From Bacilli bacterium (lineage in GTDB: Bacteria; Bacillota_I; Bacilli_A; RF39; UBA660), in assembly GCA_028708945.1 (NCBI GenBank), contig JAQVXV010000008.1, positions 1-46,642 of the forward strand: a stretch of DNA of 46,642 nucleotides, given 5' to 3'. The notes under the pieces were generated by a model. The model saw nothing but the letters and a program-made list of their open reading frames with translations. It made no database searches and had not been told where the DNA came from. Positions 26,259 through 36,272 of the stretch are shown here, in pieces. A program made the position numbers and the translations under genes. The number at the start of each line of letters is the position of its first letter. The first letter of the stretch is position 1.

Positions 26259-27113
26259 TATCCACTCTATTTCTGGTAAATATATATAATTTTTTAAATA
26301 AAGATAAAGTTCTCTTATATATAATTCATACTCCTCTTTTTTTTCAAGAACTTTTAATATTTTTTCTTCACTCTTATTGTTATTGATTATATCTTCATAT
26401 AAATCAAAATAAATAGTTGGGTAAAGCATCCTCACATATAACATATACAATTCATAACTATTTAAAAATTTAATTTGTTTTTTTAGTTCCTCTATATTAT
26501 TTTTTCTATAAAATTCCTTTTTATAATACTCACAAATATCCCTTACTCTCAAGTCATAAATTAAATTCAAAGGGTTATAAAAATCAAAACTATTGTCATT
26601 GATTCTACGATGTGAAATAACTATTTCAAAATTTACATTAATATCATTTAAAAGCATAATAGCCGTTTCCGTTATTCCTATAAAATAGTTAAAACTTTCT
26701 TTTAAAAGAGGATATTGATTTTTAAATTCATTTATTTGATATTCGAAATAATCAATTTTTTCACACCATAAATCATGCCAATTACACTTTCCATTTTTTA
26801 CTCTTATATTCGTAAAATTTAAGATGTCATCATAATTGATTTTTCGATTAGCTTCAAAACTCTTCAATAATATATATTTTTTGTTATCAACCTCAGTAAC
26901 AAGCACTCCATTAACATTCGGGATCATCATATGAACCAAAATATTATTTTTTATAAGATATACGCTCATTTCATAAATTTCTTGTAAATTTCTATCTAAG
27001 TTATAAAAGTAAAGTATGTAATTGTCGCTATGATATACAAAATGATAGTTTTTCCCTATTTTTCTTATATTTGAAGTGTCTATATTATAATAATAGTTTA
27101 GTACATTTTTCAT
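26247..27113 (-). CDS. YutH/CotS-like spore coat-associated protein (kinase-like fold)
   Basis: 288 residues. The pattern resembles the CotS/YutH group of aminoglycoside-phosphotransferase-like spore coat proteins: an N-terminal lobe, a KCNWHDLWCEKIDYFEYQI linker, ISHRRI in the place of the kinase catalytic loop, and FYNPLNLIYDLRVRDICEYY in the C lobe. The catalytic HxD is degenerate (SHRR), so it is probably structural and not an active kinase. This is recalled from family patterns and not proven. No usual start problem; the gene is followed by a terminator and lies 45 bases after the helicase gene. Confidence 0.6.
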   Translation of the reverse strand: MKNVLNYYYNIDTSNIRKIGKNYHFVYHSDNYILYFYNLDRNLQEIYEMSVYLIKNNILVHMMIPNVNGVLVTEVDNKKYILLKSFEANRKINYDDILNFTNIRVKNGKCNWHDLWCEKIDYFEYQINEFKNQYPLLKESFNYFIGITETAIMLLNDINVNFEIVISHRRINDNSFDFYNPLNLIYDLRVRDICEYYKKEFYRKNNIEELKKQIKFLNSYELYMLYVRMLYPTIYFDLYEDIINNNKSEEKILKVLEKKEEYELYIRELYLYLKNYIYLPEIEWIKKI

Positions 27114-27158
27114 AGATCCACCTCATCTAATTTTATGTATTAAACTATTTTTATATGA

Positions 27159-29753
27159 TTACCTTATTTCTTCTGTATAATTACAACCATTCAAATCATA
27201 ATTAGAACATCCAACAAAATATCTATCACTACTTTTGTTTTTCTTTGTTACTAAATAACCATTACATTTAAGACAAGGTCTAATTCGTTTTTTAAATTTT
27301 AAATTGTTTGTTGAAAAATCACACAATTCTTTTTCATTAGTACATTCATAGTAGTTTTTTATATACGCGTTTCTTCTTTTTACTAAATTACCTCCACAAA
27401 TTGGACATCTTTCAGTATTATAATAAAATCTGATACCAGTTTTATTTATTATTTCAACTTCTTTATATTCGCTTAGTTCTTTAATAAATGAGGAAGCATT
27501 AGTAACTGGTGCGATGATATATACATTGTTCTTCGTTCTAGTAAGAGCTACATAAAAGAGTCTTCTTTCCTCAGCATCTTTATATGATTTATCTTCAGTA
27601 GCAACAACTTTTAATATTTCATCATCCTTTATTTGAGATGGGAAGCCATATACACCTTCGCTACCGTTGACTATAATAACACTATCATATCCTAAACCTT
27701 TAGAAGAATGCGCTGACAAAAAAGTTATGTCAATATTAGGAAAATTCTTTGATTTTATTTTATCATGTCCTAAATCAATATATTCTTTGCTTCGAAAAAG
27801 AAAATCTTTATCAAAGTTATATCTTCCAATCATTAATATAGATTTTTTATCACCATGACGTAAATAGATTTCTTTTATGGCTATATTTATTTGTTCAATC
27901 TTATTTTTAAGTTTACTCATAGTATTATCATATAATAAAATTTTAACAGGTTTAGGTAATTTTTTCTTCGATTTAAGCCTTTTTTTTATTTGTTTACGGT
28001 TCTTCATTACAAATGACCCTGCTATATCAATTAATTCTTGGCTATTCCTATAAGTATGTGTAATTTGTAATTCTTCGCCATATCCCATTAGATTTTTAAA
28101 TTCAGTAAATAAAGATACATCTGAACCAGTAAACGCAAAAACTGCCTGCCAGTCATCACCTACAGCTACTACTTTAGCTTCACTTAACTCAGATACTTTT
28201 TTAGTTAAATTAAACCTTTGTATAGATATATCCTGATATTCGTCGATTATTATATAACTATAGTCTAAATTTATTTTGTCTCTACTTGTGTTACACAAAA
28301 TATCGTAAGTTTTATTTATCATATCTTCAAAATCTATTGAACTTTTTTGTAACATTTCTTTTTGATAAAATTTATACATTCCTTCAAAAAAATTTAAGAA
28401 CATAGAAATTCTTTCATTCTCTTTATATTGAATTTTCAAGTCACGAATATTACTTTCATTATAACCTTTTCTTTTAAATCCTTTTATAAAATCAATACAA
28501 AAATAAATAAATCGATTATAATAACTATCTTTTGAAGTGTTAGTTAGCATACGATATATTTCTTCATTAGATTTTGGTCTTAATGGAATATTATATAATT
28601 CTAACTGTTTTTTTAATTCATCTATTAAATCAGACCCAGAATAGGTTGTTAGCAATGTCGTATTATAAACTTGATGCATTTTTCTTTTAGATTCCATATT
28701 TTTATAATACTTACGACAATCGCTGGCACTATACATCTTATTATTATTGTTTTTATCTATTCCAAAATGTTCTAAATAATAAGTTTTTTCATTATATACT
28801 ATTGTAAAATCAGGATTTTGACGATAGGAATTGTGTCTATATGGATAAGGTTTCTCATATTCATAATCAATACCATTGAGATATAAAAAATTAGCAATCA
28901 TTACTTCTTCACTTGAGCGCAAAAATTCACCTTTAATACTAATTCCATTCTTTTTTCTATTGTCAATGATTTGATTATTGTCATTTTCTAACCTTGATTT
29001 TAAAGTTATAAAATCATCTCTTCTTTTATAATCGTGATATTGATTCAAGTTTTCAAATTTTAAAGCCGATGTTGGCACATCAAAATAATAAATAAAAAAT
29101 TTCATAAATTTTTCTAATAATTCTTTATCATTACCCAATACATCTATCATGTACTTACTAATTATTGGGTAAGGATTAGTAGATATTTGCAATTCTTCTT
29201 CTGTATTGCTTCTCAATATATCTATTCCAAATTTATGAAAAGTTAATACTTTAACAGGTATTTTAAAGTCTTTATTAACCCTTTGTTTTAATTCGTCAAC
29301 TGCTTTATTAGTATAAGAAATAAGCAATATTTCATCGGGGTCTACTTTCTTTATATCGACTAAATACTTTACTTTAGCAGCCATTGTCGTAGTTTTTCCA
29401 CTGCCAGCACCAGCTATTACCATCATATAATCTTCATCAGAAACTACAGCTCTTCTTTGTTCATCATCTAACATTATGTTTTCGTCAATACCTTTAAATA
29501 GGTTATCAAAATATACTTTGTTTTCTTCTATTTCACGGTCGACAATGATACTGTTTTTTTTATCAGTGTAATAATCAATGTTTTTAATCAATTTTAAACA
29601 TTTGTTATGATATCTCGATACAAATCCACCCGTTTTTATTTTATTAATTATTTCCTTATTAGCCTCTAAAAACCGTCTAAGTAATTTTTTTGAAACATAC
29701 TTATTAGTAAATTTTTCATATCTTTCGATAAATATTAAATCAGGGGTTTTCAT
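27159..29753 (-). CDS. SF1 UvrD/Rep-type DNA helicase with nuclease-like insert and zinc fingers
   Basis: 864 residues. Walker A AGAGSGKTT (115-122), motif II DEYQDIS, QxxR-type DDWQAVFAF, and C-terminal VALTRTK mark a superfamily 1A 3'-5' helicase of the helicase IV group. Between motifs I and II, about 275-335, lies GEFLRSSEEVMIANFLYLNG...PDFTIVY...YYLEHFG, a PD-(D/E)xK nuclease-like fold with E in place of the usual ExK lysine arrangement (EHFG). Two topoisomerase-type zinc fingers end the protein (CPICGGNL, CLKCNGYL). It is likely a DNA repair helicase. Promoter TGCTATACT (29769-29777) lies 15 bases upstream of the ATG. Confidence 0.88.
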   Translation of the reverse strand: MKTPDLIFIERYEKFTNKYVSKKLLRRFLEANKEIINKIKTGGFVSRYHNKCLKLIKNIDYYTDKKNSIIVDREIEENKVYFDNLFKGIDENIMLDDEQRRAVVSDEDYMMVIAGAGSGKTTTMAAKVKYLVDIKKVDPDEILLISYTNKAVDELKQRVNKDFKIPVKVLTFHKFGIDILRSNTEEELQISTNPYPIISKYMIDVLGNDKELLEKFMKFFIYYFDVPTSALKFENLNQYHDYKRRDDFITLKSRLENDNNQIIDNRKKNGISIKGEFLRSSEEVMIANFLYLNGIDYEYEKPYPYRHNSYRQNPDFTIVYNEKTYYLEHFGIDKNNNNKMYSASDCRKYYKNMESKRKMHQVYNTTLLTTYSGSDLIDELKKQLELYNIPLRPKSNEEIYRMLTNTSKDSYYNRFIYFCIDFIKGFKRKGYNESNIRDLKIQYKENERISMFLNFFEGMYKFYQKEMLQKSSIDFEDMINKTYDILCNTSRDKINLDYSYIIIDEYQDISIQRFNLTKKVSELSEAKVVAVGDDWQAVFAFTGSDVSLFTEFKNLMGYGEELQITHTYRNSQELIDIAGSFVMKNRKQIKKRLKSKKKLPKPVKILLYDNTMSKLKNKIEQINIAIKEIYLRHGDKKSILMIGRYNFDKDFLFRSKEYIDLGHDKIKSKNFPNIDITFLSAHSSKGLGYDSVIIVNGSEGVYGFPSQIKDDEILKVVATEDKSYKDAEERRLFYVALTRTKNNVYIIAPVTNASSFIKELSEYKEVEIINKTGIRFYYNTERCPICGGNLVKRRNAYIKNYYECTNEKELCDFSTNNLKFKKRIRPCLKCNGYLVTKKNKSSDRYFVGCSNYDLNGCNYTEEIR

Positions 29754-29796
29754 AATATCACCAAATTTAGTATAGCAAAAAGGGTTATTCTTATCA

Positions 29797-29825
29797 AATA
29801 AAAAAGATTAGATTTACTAATCTTT
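29797..29825 (-). terminator. terminator of the patatin gene
   Basis: AAAGATTAG (29803-29811), loop ATTTA, CTAATCTTT (29817-29825); on the minus strand a T-run follows. It overlaps the TAG stop of the patatin gene. Confidence 0.8.
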
Positions 29826-31037
29826 GCCTATCGAGTGTAAATAGATAGCCGCCTTGAATTCTTTTATAAAAATGTTACCTATGGTCGCTAATTCTTTAGG
29901 GTTATTTTTTTCAATCAAATCATATAAATAACGGATTACAGCTTTAGAATCAAATAAACTTCTAAATTGTTTTTTTTGTAAACATGCCTTTATATAACTT
30001 GAACTATAGCTATCGCTTTCTTTCAATCTATTGGTTAAGAACTTATTAAACTTATATATTTTATATATTTTAGAATCATCGAATTCATATAAATATCCTA
30101 AATATTCGATAGTTTCATTCATTTTTTTATTTAAACCTTTATCTAGATTCTTTAGATAATTTAATTTAGAGTTAATGATTATAAATTTTTTTTCATTTAT
30201 AAATTTGTTCACAGTATTGATATATTTATCCTTTTTAAAAGCATAGTTATATTCTAAATGTTTATATTTGAAAGTAAATCTGTTACCGTCTAATTTCCCA
30301 AATTTTTTCATTGCATCATTATAACCGAGTCTAATTCCTCTACGTGCTGCTATTTTATCGAATATCAAAAAAGATCCTAATTCATTTCTTGGTTTTATGT
30401 AAATTATGTTTATATCTTTATTTTTTACCTTTTTAGTTATTCCAATCGTATTTAAATTAACAGCAATTATCTCAGTAGCGCCCATTTCGATTGCTAAATT
30501 AATTGGTACGTTATCATAATAACCACCATCTATATATTTATCACCATCAATTTCTAATTTTTGAAATGCTGGATAACATGTACAAGATGCTAAAATATAA
30601 TCTTTTAATTTTTTTTTATTTAAATCTTTTTTTAATTTTGTTTCAGGTTTTCTTTTAGATAAATTGTAAGTTAATAAACCGTAATTAATTTTTGATTTTT
30701 TAAATCTGCGATAATTTATTATTTTATCAAGAGACATTGCCATTCTAGTTGTATTCATTCCACCTTTTTCTATAAAGTTTTTAAAATATTCTTTATATAT
30801 ACTTAACTTACTTTCTGTTTCAGGAAAATTATCATCATAAAGAATTTTATAATTTAAATTATACCAAAGATTGTGACATTTATAAAATTGATTTTGAACC
30901 ATAAATAAGCCATTTACTGACCCAATTGAAGTTCCCGTTACAATCTGAAAATCATATTCTAATTGACGGAGAGCTTTCCATACACCCACTTCATAAGCAC
31001 CCTTTGATCCACCGCCAGACAATACTACTGCTTTCAT
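29817..31037 (-). CDS. patatin-like phospholipase
   Basis: 406 residues. The N-terminal domain has the oxyanion-hole SGGGSKGAYEVG, the nucleophile GTSIG (S37) and the catalytic DGG (D170), all in normal order for patatin-type serine acyl hydrolases. The C-terminal 150 residues are a lysine-rich helical extension of unknown role. No signal peptide: cytosolic or membrane-associated lipase. Promoter TGCTATAAT (31054-31062), 16 bases before the ATG, divergent from the ATPase gene. Confidence 0.9.
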   Translation of the reverse strand: MKAVVLSGGGSKGAYEVGVWKALRQLEYDFQIVTGTSIGSVNGLFMVQNQFYKCHNLWYNLNYKILYDDNFPETESKLSIYKEYFKNFIEKGGMNTTRMAMSLDKIINYRRFKKSKINYGLLTYNLSKRKPETKLKKDLNKKKLKDYILASCTCYPAFQKLEIDGDKYIDGGYYDNVPINLAIEMGATEIIAVNLNTIGITKKVKNKDINIIYIKPRNELGSFLIFDKIAARRGIRLGYNDAMKKFGKLDGNRFTFKYKHLEYNYAFKKDKYINTVNKFINEKKFIIINSKLNYLKNLDKGLNKKMNETIEYLGYLYEFDDSKIYKIYKFNKFLTNRLKESDSYSSSYIKACLQKKQFRSLFDSKAVIRYLYDLIEKNNPKELATIGNIFIKEFKAAIYLHSIGKD

Positions 31038-31053
31038 ACTATCACCTATATTT

Positions 31054-31062
31054 ATTATAGCA
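31054..31062 (-). promoter_or_regulatory. extended -10 promoter of the patatin gene
   Basis: TGCTATAAT on the minus strand. It is back to back with the ATPase promoter at 31078-31086, 15 bases away. Confidence 0.65.
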
Positions 31063-31077
31063 CAAGAAAAGTTAATA

Positions 31078-31086
31078 TGATATAAT
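31078..31086 (+). promoter_or_regulatory. extended -10 promoter of the P-type ATPase gene
   Basis: TGATATAAT on the plus strand, 16 bases before the ATG at 31103, with AAAGGTGAT between. Confidence 0.65.
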
Positions 31087-31102
31087 TATAAAAGGTGATA
31101 AT

Positions 31103-33775
31103 ATGAAATCTTATAATATGGAAATCCAAGATATTTACAAAAAACTTGATTCCAGCAAAATGGGATTAAGTAATAAAGAAGCTACCAAAAGGCTAAAAAT
31201 TAATGGCCTAAATCGTCTTCCTAAAAGTAAAAAGGCGACAATTTTAAAAGTCTTTTTTAGTCAATTTAATAATCCCATAACTATAATTTTATTGATAACA
31301 ATAATGTTTTCTGTAGTTATACATGAATATGTGGATGCAATTTTTATCAGCTTAGTTATTTTCTTAGATGCATTTTTAGGTACCGTTCAAGAATGGAAAG
31401 CCGAAAAAAGTGCTGAGAGTTTACAAAAAATGATTAAGGTTAATTCCCTTGTATTAAGAGATAATCGAAAAGTAGATATTAATGGTGAATATCTTGTTCC
31501 TGGTGATATTGTTATTATTGAACCTGGCGATAAAATAAGCGCTGATTTAAGAATTGTCGAAAGTCATAATTTAACAATCGACGAATCTTTTTTAACTGGT
31601 GAATCTTTACCAGCTGTAAAAAATACGACTATCTTACCTGAAAAAACTAAAGTCGCTGATCGCAATAATATGGCTTTTGCAGGAGCAAAAGTAATGAGTG
31701 GAAGAGGTATTGGAATAGTTGTTGCAACTGGTAGTAATACTGAAATAGGTAAAATCGCCGATGAAGTTGTTTCAACATACAACTCTAAAACTCCTTTAAC
31801 AATAAGAATGGAAAAGTTTACTAAACAGATTAGTATTATAACAGCTGTCATGGCGCTTATCATTACTTTTGTATTATACTTGAAGGGATATGCTACCAAA
31901 GAAGTATTTTTTTCAGTTGTAGCGTTATCTGTTTCTGCAATTCCTGAAGGATTACCTGTTGTTTTAACAGTAACGCTTTCAATTGCAACTAAAAATATGG
32001 CTAAGAAAAATGTTATTGTTAGAAAATTAAATGCAGTTGAAGGTTTAGGAAGTTGTACAGTAATTGCATCCGATAAAACTGGAACTTTAACTTTAAATGA
32101 ACAAACAGCAAAAATTATTGAATTACCGGATGGAAGTGTTTTTAATATTACAGGTGAAGGATATAACGGAATTGGAAAATTATTGCCATCTAATGAGAAA
32201 GCAAATCATAGTGATAATAATTTATCTCATCTTAGTAAATTAATCAGTATGAATAATGAGAGTACTTTAATTAAGGAAAAAAACGAATGGATAAACAATG
32301 GTGATGCTATCGATGTTGCCATGAGGGCCCTAAGTTATAAAATAGATGGATACAAAGAAATAAACTATGATTTATTAGGTGCTATACCATACGAATCAGA
32401 AAACAAATATTCAGCTGTTTTTTATCGAGAAAAAGATGGTATAAGAGTTACTGCCAAAGGATCTCCAGAAGTTATTTTTAACTTCTGCGATACGATGTTA
32501 GTAAATGGTAAAGAAAAAAAGATAAATATTAAAGAATTAGAAGAAAAGAATAACCGTTTAGCAAGTTTAGGTTATCGTGTAATAGCAATTGCCGATGGAT
32601 TAAAAGTCGATTTTATTAATAAGAACAATTATTCAATCCACGATATTCCAAAATTGACTTTAGTTGCATTAATTGCCTTTATCGATCCTATTCGGGTTGA
32701 AGCTAAAGATGCACTTAAAAAATGTAGTAAGGCAGGTATTAAGGTTGTTATGATTACAGGAGATCATCCTTTAACTGCTACTGCAATAGCAAAAGAACTA
32801 GAAATGATAAAATCAATCAACGAGGTAAAAAGTGGAGATGAAATCGATGAAGCTTTTAATAAAGGTTATAAATATTTTGATGAATTTGTTAAAAATACAA
32901 AAATATTTGCCCGAGTTACACCTCAAGAGAAGTTAGAAATTGTTAAATCATTTAAGAGACAAGGTGAATTTGTAGCCGTTACTGGTGATGGTATAAACGA
33001 TGCCCCAGCTATGAAAAATGCTAATATTAGTATTGCAATGGGTAGTGGAACAGATGTTACAAAAGAAACAGGATCTTTAATTATAACTGACGATAACTTT
33101 TTATCGATTGTTTCTGGCGTTGAGGAAGGAAGAAATGCTTACAACAATATTAGAAAAGTAATTTATTTCTTATTATCTAGTGGTGTTGCTGAGGTTCTTT
33201 GCTTTATTTTAGCTATTATCTTCGGATTACCAATACCTTTTCTAGCGGTACAGTTATTATGGTTAAATTTAGTTACCGATGGAATTCAAGATATCGCTCT
33301 TGCTTTTGAAAAGGGTGAAAAAGATGTTATGAATAATGCACCAAGGAAAACAAATGAAAGTATTTTTGATAAAATGTTAATTCAAGAAACCTTACTAGCA
33401 GGTTCCATAATGGGGATATTGGTATTTGTATTTTGGTTTTATTTAATAAATATATCTAGATATAGTGCTAATTTTGGCAGAAATTACATATTATTACTAA
33501 TGGTATTTTTACAAAATTTACATGCGTTTAATTGTCGTAGTGAATATAATTCCGCTTTCAAAGTACCAATTAAAAATAATTACTTTATTTTTATTGCCGT
33601 AGCTTTCGTAATATTATTACAAATATTTGCTTCAGAAAACGCATTGCTTGCATCAGCATTAAAAGTACAACCATTTACATTTAAATATGTGGTTTATGCT
33701 TTAATATCAGCTTTACCATTACTATTTTTAATGGAAATATTCAAGATATTTAAAAGGAGAAAACACAATGAATAA
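31103..33775 (+). CDS. cation-transporting P-type ATPase (P2A/PMCA type, probable Ca2+ pump)
   Basis: 890 residues, full length. The phosphorylation site is DKTGTL (D324); the actuator has LTGESLPA, and the hinge has TGDGINDAPAM. Membrane helix 4 has IPEGLPV, the ion-binding motif of calcium and related P2 ATPases. An N-terminal cation-ATPase domain and C-terminal helices 7-10 are present. Family knowledge indicates Ca2+ export (YloB-like), but Mn2+ or Na+ cannot be ruled out from sequence. The next gene starts eight bases before its stop, so they are coupled. Confidence 0.93.
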   Translation: MKSYNMEIQDIYKKLDSSKMGLSNKEATKRLKINGLNRLPKSKKATILKVFFSQFNNPITIILLITIMFSVVIHEYVDAIFISLVIFLDAFLGTVQEWKAEKSAESLQKMIKVNSLVLRDNRKVDINGEYLVPGDIVIIEPGDKISADLRIVESHNLTIDESFLTGESLPAVKNTTILPEKTKVADRNNMAFAGAKVMSGRGIGIVVATGSNTEIGKIADEVVSTYNSKTPLTIRMEKFTKQISIITAVMALIITFVLYLKGYATKEVFFSVVALSVSAIPEGLPVVLTVTLSIATKNMAKKNVIVRKLNAVEGLGSCTVIASDKTGTLTLNEQTAKIIELPDGSVFNITGEGYNGIGKLLPSNEKANHSDNNLSHLSKLISMNNESTLIKEKNEWINNGDAIDVAMRALSYKIDGYKEINYDLLGAIPYESENKYSAVFYREKDGIRVTAKGSPEVIFNFCDTMLVNGKEKKINIKELEEKNNRLASLGYRVIAIADGLKVDFINKNNYSIHDIPKLTLVALIAFIDPIRVEAKDALKKCSKAGIKVVMITGDHPLTATAIAKELEMIKSINEVKSGDEIDEAFNKGYKYFDEFVKNTKIFARVTPQEKLEIVKSFKRQGEFVAVTGDGINDAPAMKNANISIAMGSGTDVTKETGSLIITDDNFLSIVSGVEEGRNAYNNIRKVIYFLLSSGVAEVLCFILAIIFGLPIPFLAVQLLWLNLVTDGIQDIALAFEKGEKDVMNNAPRKTNESIFDKMLIQETLLAGSIMGILVFVFWFYLINISRYSANFGRNYILLLMVFLQNLHAFNCRSEYNSAFKVPIKNNYFIFIAVAFVILLQIFASENALLASALKVQPFTFKYVVYALISALPLLFLMEIFKIFKRRKHNE

Positions 33776-34418
33776 TTTGATTTATTACTTTTTACTTTTT
33801 ATACTATATTCTATTATTGGTTGGTGCATTGAAATTATTTGGGTTGGAATAAATAAAAAAGAGCTTGTAAATAGAGGTTTTCTTATTGGCCCTTACTGCC
33901 CAATATATGGTATAGGTTCCTTACTTATTATTATTTTGCTAAAAGATTATTATAATAATCCTCTGTTATTATTTATACTAGCAGCGCTTATATGTACTGT
34001 TTTAGAGTATATTATAAGTTACATAATGGAAAAACTTTTTCGTGCAAGATGGTGGGATTATTCACATTTATCTTTTAATGTAAACGGTAGAATATATTTA
34101 GGAAATTCTGCTTTGTTTGGAATTTGTGGAATAGCACTTTCCCTTATTCACCCTTATGTAAATGAATTGATACTTAATGTTCCATCTAATATAAGCTATA
34201 TTATTTTTGCAACATTATTAATAGTATTCGTTTTTGATGTTCTTACATCAGTAAAGATAGTTAGCAAATTAGAAATGGCTGCCGAGGCCGTAAAGAAAGA
34301 CTATACTGGCGAATTGAAAGAAATAGTCGGAAGTATCTTAAAAGAAAAATCCAAACTATTAAAAAGATTAGCATTAGCTTATCCAAAAATGGTAATAAAG
34401 AAAAAAAAATCTCATTGA
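33768..34418 (+). CDS. putative ABC-transporter permease family membrane protein (CmpB type)
   Basis: 216 residues with five to six membrane helices. The opening YSIIGWCIEIIWVGINKKEL, then NRGFLIGPYCPIYGIG and LFRARWWDYSHLSFNVNGRI, are hallmarks of the bacterial family annotated as putative ABC transporter type IV (PF06541). Despite the name, no ATPase is known for it. AAAAGGAG is the ribosome binding site. Its start overlaps the P-type ATPase by eight bases. Confidence 0.8.
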   Translation: MNNLIYYFLLFILYSIIGWCIEIIWVGINKKELVNRGFLIGPYCPIYGIGSLLIIILLKDYYNNPLLLFILAALICTVLEYIISYIMEKLFRARWWDYSHLSFNVNGRIYLGNSALFGICGIALSLIHPYVNELILNVPSNISYIIFATLLIVFVFDVLTSVKIVSKLEMAAEAVKKDYTGELKEIVGSILKEKSKLLKRLALAYPKMVIKKKKSH

Positions 34419-34426
34419 GATTTTTT
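34406..34426. terminator. bidirectional terminator
   Basis: AAAATCTCA (34406-34414) and TGAGATTTT (34416-34424), followed by TT. It lies between convergent genes and overlaps the permease gene stop. Confidence 0.7.
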
Positions 34427-35702
34427 ATTTTATATATGCCCCAAATTTAATATAAGTGTTGAATGTTAATTCACTATTTGTTAAAATTAATTTTTTTCCA
34501 CTTTTAATGCTATAACTATAAATTGATTTACCATTTCTATAATATATATAATCATCTACAAAATACATATCATCAAACGAATCAATTTCAAATAGATAGG
34601 TTTTTTGTTCAGGATTTTGAATATTACTGCGATATACTTTATATTTGTATTCGCTTTTTTTGTTTTCTTCCAAAAAATAACTATAACCTGAAAGTACATT
34701 TCCCATCTCTATTTTTGTAACATTTTTTATAGATGTTGTTGGGTAATTAATAAATGTTTTGTCGTTATTTTTTATTTCGGAAGGAGAATATCTATTCCAT
34801 ACTCCATTTTCTAAAACCTTTATTTTTGTTGTTTCATTACCAACTTCTAAAATAGTTTTTGCATCCACATCTATTTCATATTCTTTTTTATACATTTGAT
34901 CATATAGATATATCGAATTTTCATAAACTCCTAATATATAACTATCATAAGATATTTGATGATTAGAAAATATTTTATCAATTTTATTAGTTGTTAAATC
35001 AACGGTGTTGAAATTATTAAACACTTGAACAGAATCATAATCTGCTACAACATAGTATTGTCCAACATATGTCGATAATGGATATTTATAAACATCCTTT
35101 TTGAATATAGGAACATCTTTAACAAAGCCAATTAAATTGTTTTGAGTATTTATTGTATATGTTCCTTTATAACTTGAAATACCAATGTAATGATTTTTTT
35201 CAAGGTTTCCAGTATATGCTTTTATATGTCCGAATTCTTTTGTTTTATCTTCTCTACTTTGCCATCTTGTATAATCATAATTATTTAAATTCTTAACAAA
35301 TTCTTTTACTTTGTCGTTTGTTTCATTTTGACTAACCTCGTATAAGACTCCTTTATGCATACAGGTAACATCAAAAATAATCGTATCATCTATAAATATT
35401 GGGTAAATACATTCATATTCAGAATCTTTATAATATCTGATATCTTCAATTATTTTTTTCTTTTTTAAAAAACTATCAAACACTTGGAAAGAAAAAACAT
35501 TCTCACCCGCTTTTATTTCAAAGTAGTAATTGTCTTTTTCATTTTTAACGTTAGCAGTATAAACCTCTTTTATTTCAAATTCATTTGTATCATTAAAAAA
35601 GGTATATTCCAAACTATAGCCTTTACTAAAATAATTAAATAAAGCTTGCATAACAACAATAAATACAAATAATGCTAAAAGTGAATGAAATATTCTCTTC
35701 AT
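34425..35702 (-). CDS. unknown membrane-anchored extracytoplasmic protein
   Basis: 425 residues. One N-terminal membrane helix (about 5-24) is followed by a long, mostly beta protein with repeated short strand pairs such as YVGQYYVVADYDSVQVF, DSYILGVYENSIYLYDQ and DDMYFVDDYIYYRNGKSIYS. This suggests a beta-propeller (DUF5050-like) outside the membrane; I do not recognise a specific family. The gene runs toward a shared terminator with the ABC-type gene and is probably transcribed alone. Confidence 0.6.
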   Translation of the reverse strand: MKRIFHSLLALFVFIVVMQALFNYFSKGYSLEYTFFNDTNEFEIKEVYTANVKNEKDNYYFEIKAGENVFSFQVFDSFLKKKKIIEDIRYYKDSEYECIYPIFIDDTIIFDVTCMHKGVLYEVSQNETNDKVKEFVKNLNNYDYTRWQSREDKTKEFGHIKAYTGNLEKNHYIGISSYKGTYTINTQNNLIGFVKDVPIFKKDVYKYPLSTYVGQYYVVADYDSVQVFNNFNTVDLTTNKIDKIFSNHQISYDSYILGVYENSIYLYDQMYKKEYEIDVDAKTILEVGNETTKIKVLENGVWNRYSPSEIKNNDKTFINYPTTSIKNVTKIEMGNVLSGYSYFLEENKKSEYKYKVYRSNIQNPEQKTYLFEIDSFDDMYFVDDYIYYRNGKSIYSYSIKSGKKLILTNSELTFNTYIKFGAYIK

Positions 35703-35764
35703 TTTATCTACCTCATTTTGATTATATATTATATTACCCTAAAAATCAACTTTTAAACTAAACA

Positions 35765-35790
35765 AAAAATATAGAATTTACTATATTTTT
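35765..35790 (-). terminator. terminator of the PH-domain gene
   Basis: AAAAATATAG (35765-35774), loop of six bases, CTATATTTTT (35781-35790). It overlaps the stop of the gene ending at 35781. Confidence 0.7.
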
Positions 35791-36263
35791 GATTCTTGTC
35801 TTTCAATAGGTTTATTTTGATAATGAGATGCTAATTTCTTTTTTTCTTCCATCATATATTCAGATATTGCTGTCTCTATTTCAGGAATAGCATTATTTTG
35901 AATATTTTTAAATTTTACTACTTCTTTTATTGTATCAATTTTGATTTCTCCCCATAGCATACCGGTTTTAACATTTAAATCATTAAACATATCTGGTGTT
36001 ATTGCTGTCAAAAAGTAACCAAAAAGCATTCTTTTTTGTGCCATTAAAATTCTTTTATTAGTGAGTGTAACAACATAGGTTGACATTATATCTTTTCCAA
36101 CATTTGAACATTTTTGAGCTACAAATGCATAATTTACTTCCTCGCCAGGATTTAGGTGTTTCTCAATTACGTCACAGTGTGCTTTTAATCTCCATGCTAT
36201 TGTTGCAGGATATCTCTTTTTAAATTCTAAAGCTTTTTGATACACAATACTTTTCTTTTTCAT
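35781..36263 (-). CDS. bacterial PH-domain-like protein
   Basis: 160 residues from the ATG at 36263, with GGTGATAAGA directly upstream. The core STYVVTLTNKRILMAQKRML and GEIKIDTIKEVVKFKN has the beta-strand pattern of bacterial PH-like (bPH_4, YvlB-type) domains, including the typical 'TNKRIL' motif. There is no signal or membrane segment; the N- and C-termini are basic helices. Function unknown; related domains act in membrane stress sensing. An upstream GTG start would overlap the ribosome binding site. Confidence 0.6.
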   Translation of the reverse strand: MKKKSIVYQKALEFKKRYPATIAWRLKAHCDVIEKHLNPGEEVNYAFVAQKCSNVGKDIMSTYVVTLTNKRILMAQKRMLFGYFLTAITPDMFNDLNVKTGMLWGEIKIDTIKEVVKFKNIQNNAIPEIETAISEYMMEEKKKLASHYQNKPIERQESKI

Positions 36264-36272
36264 TCTTATCAC

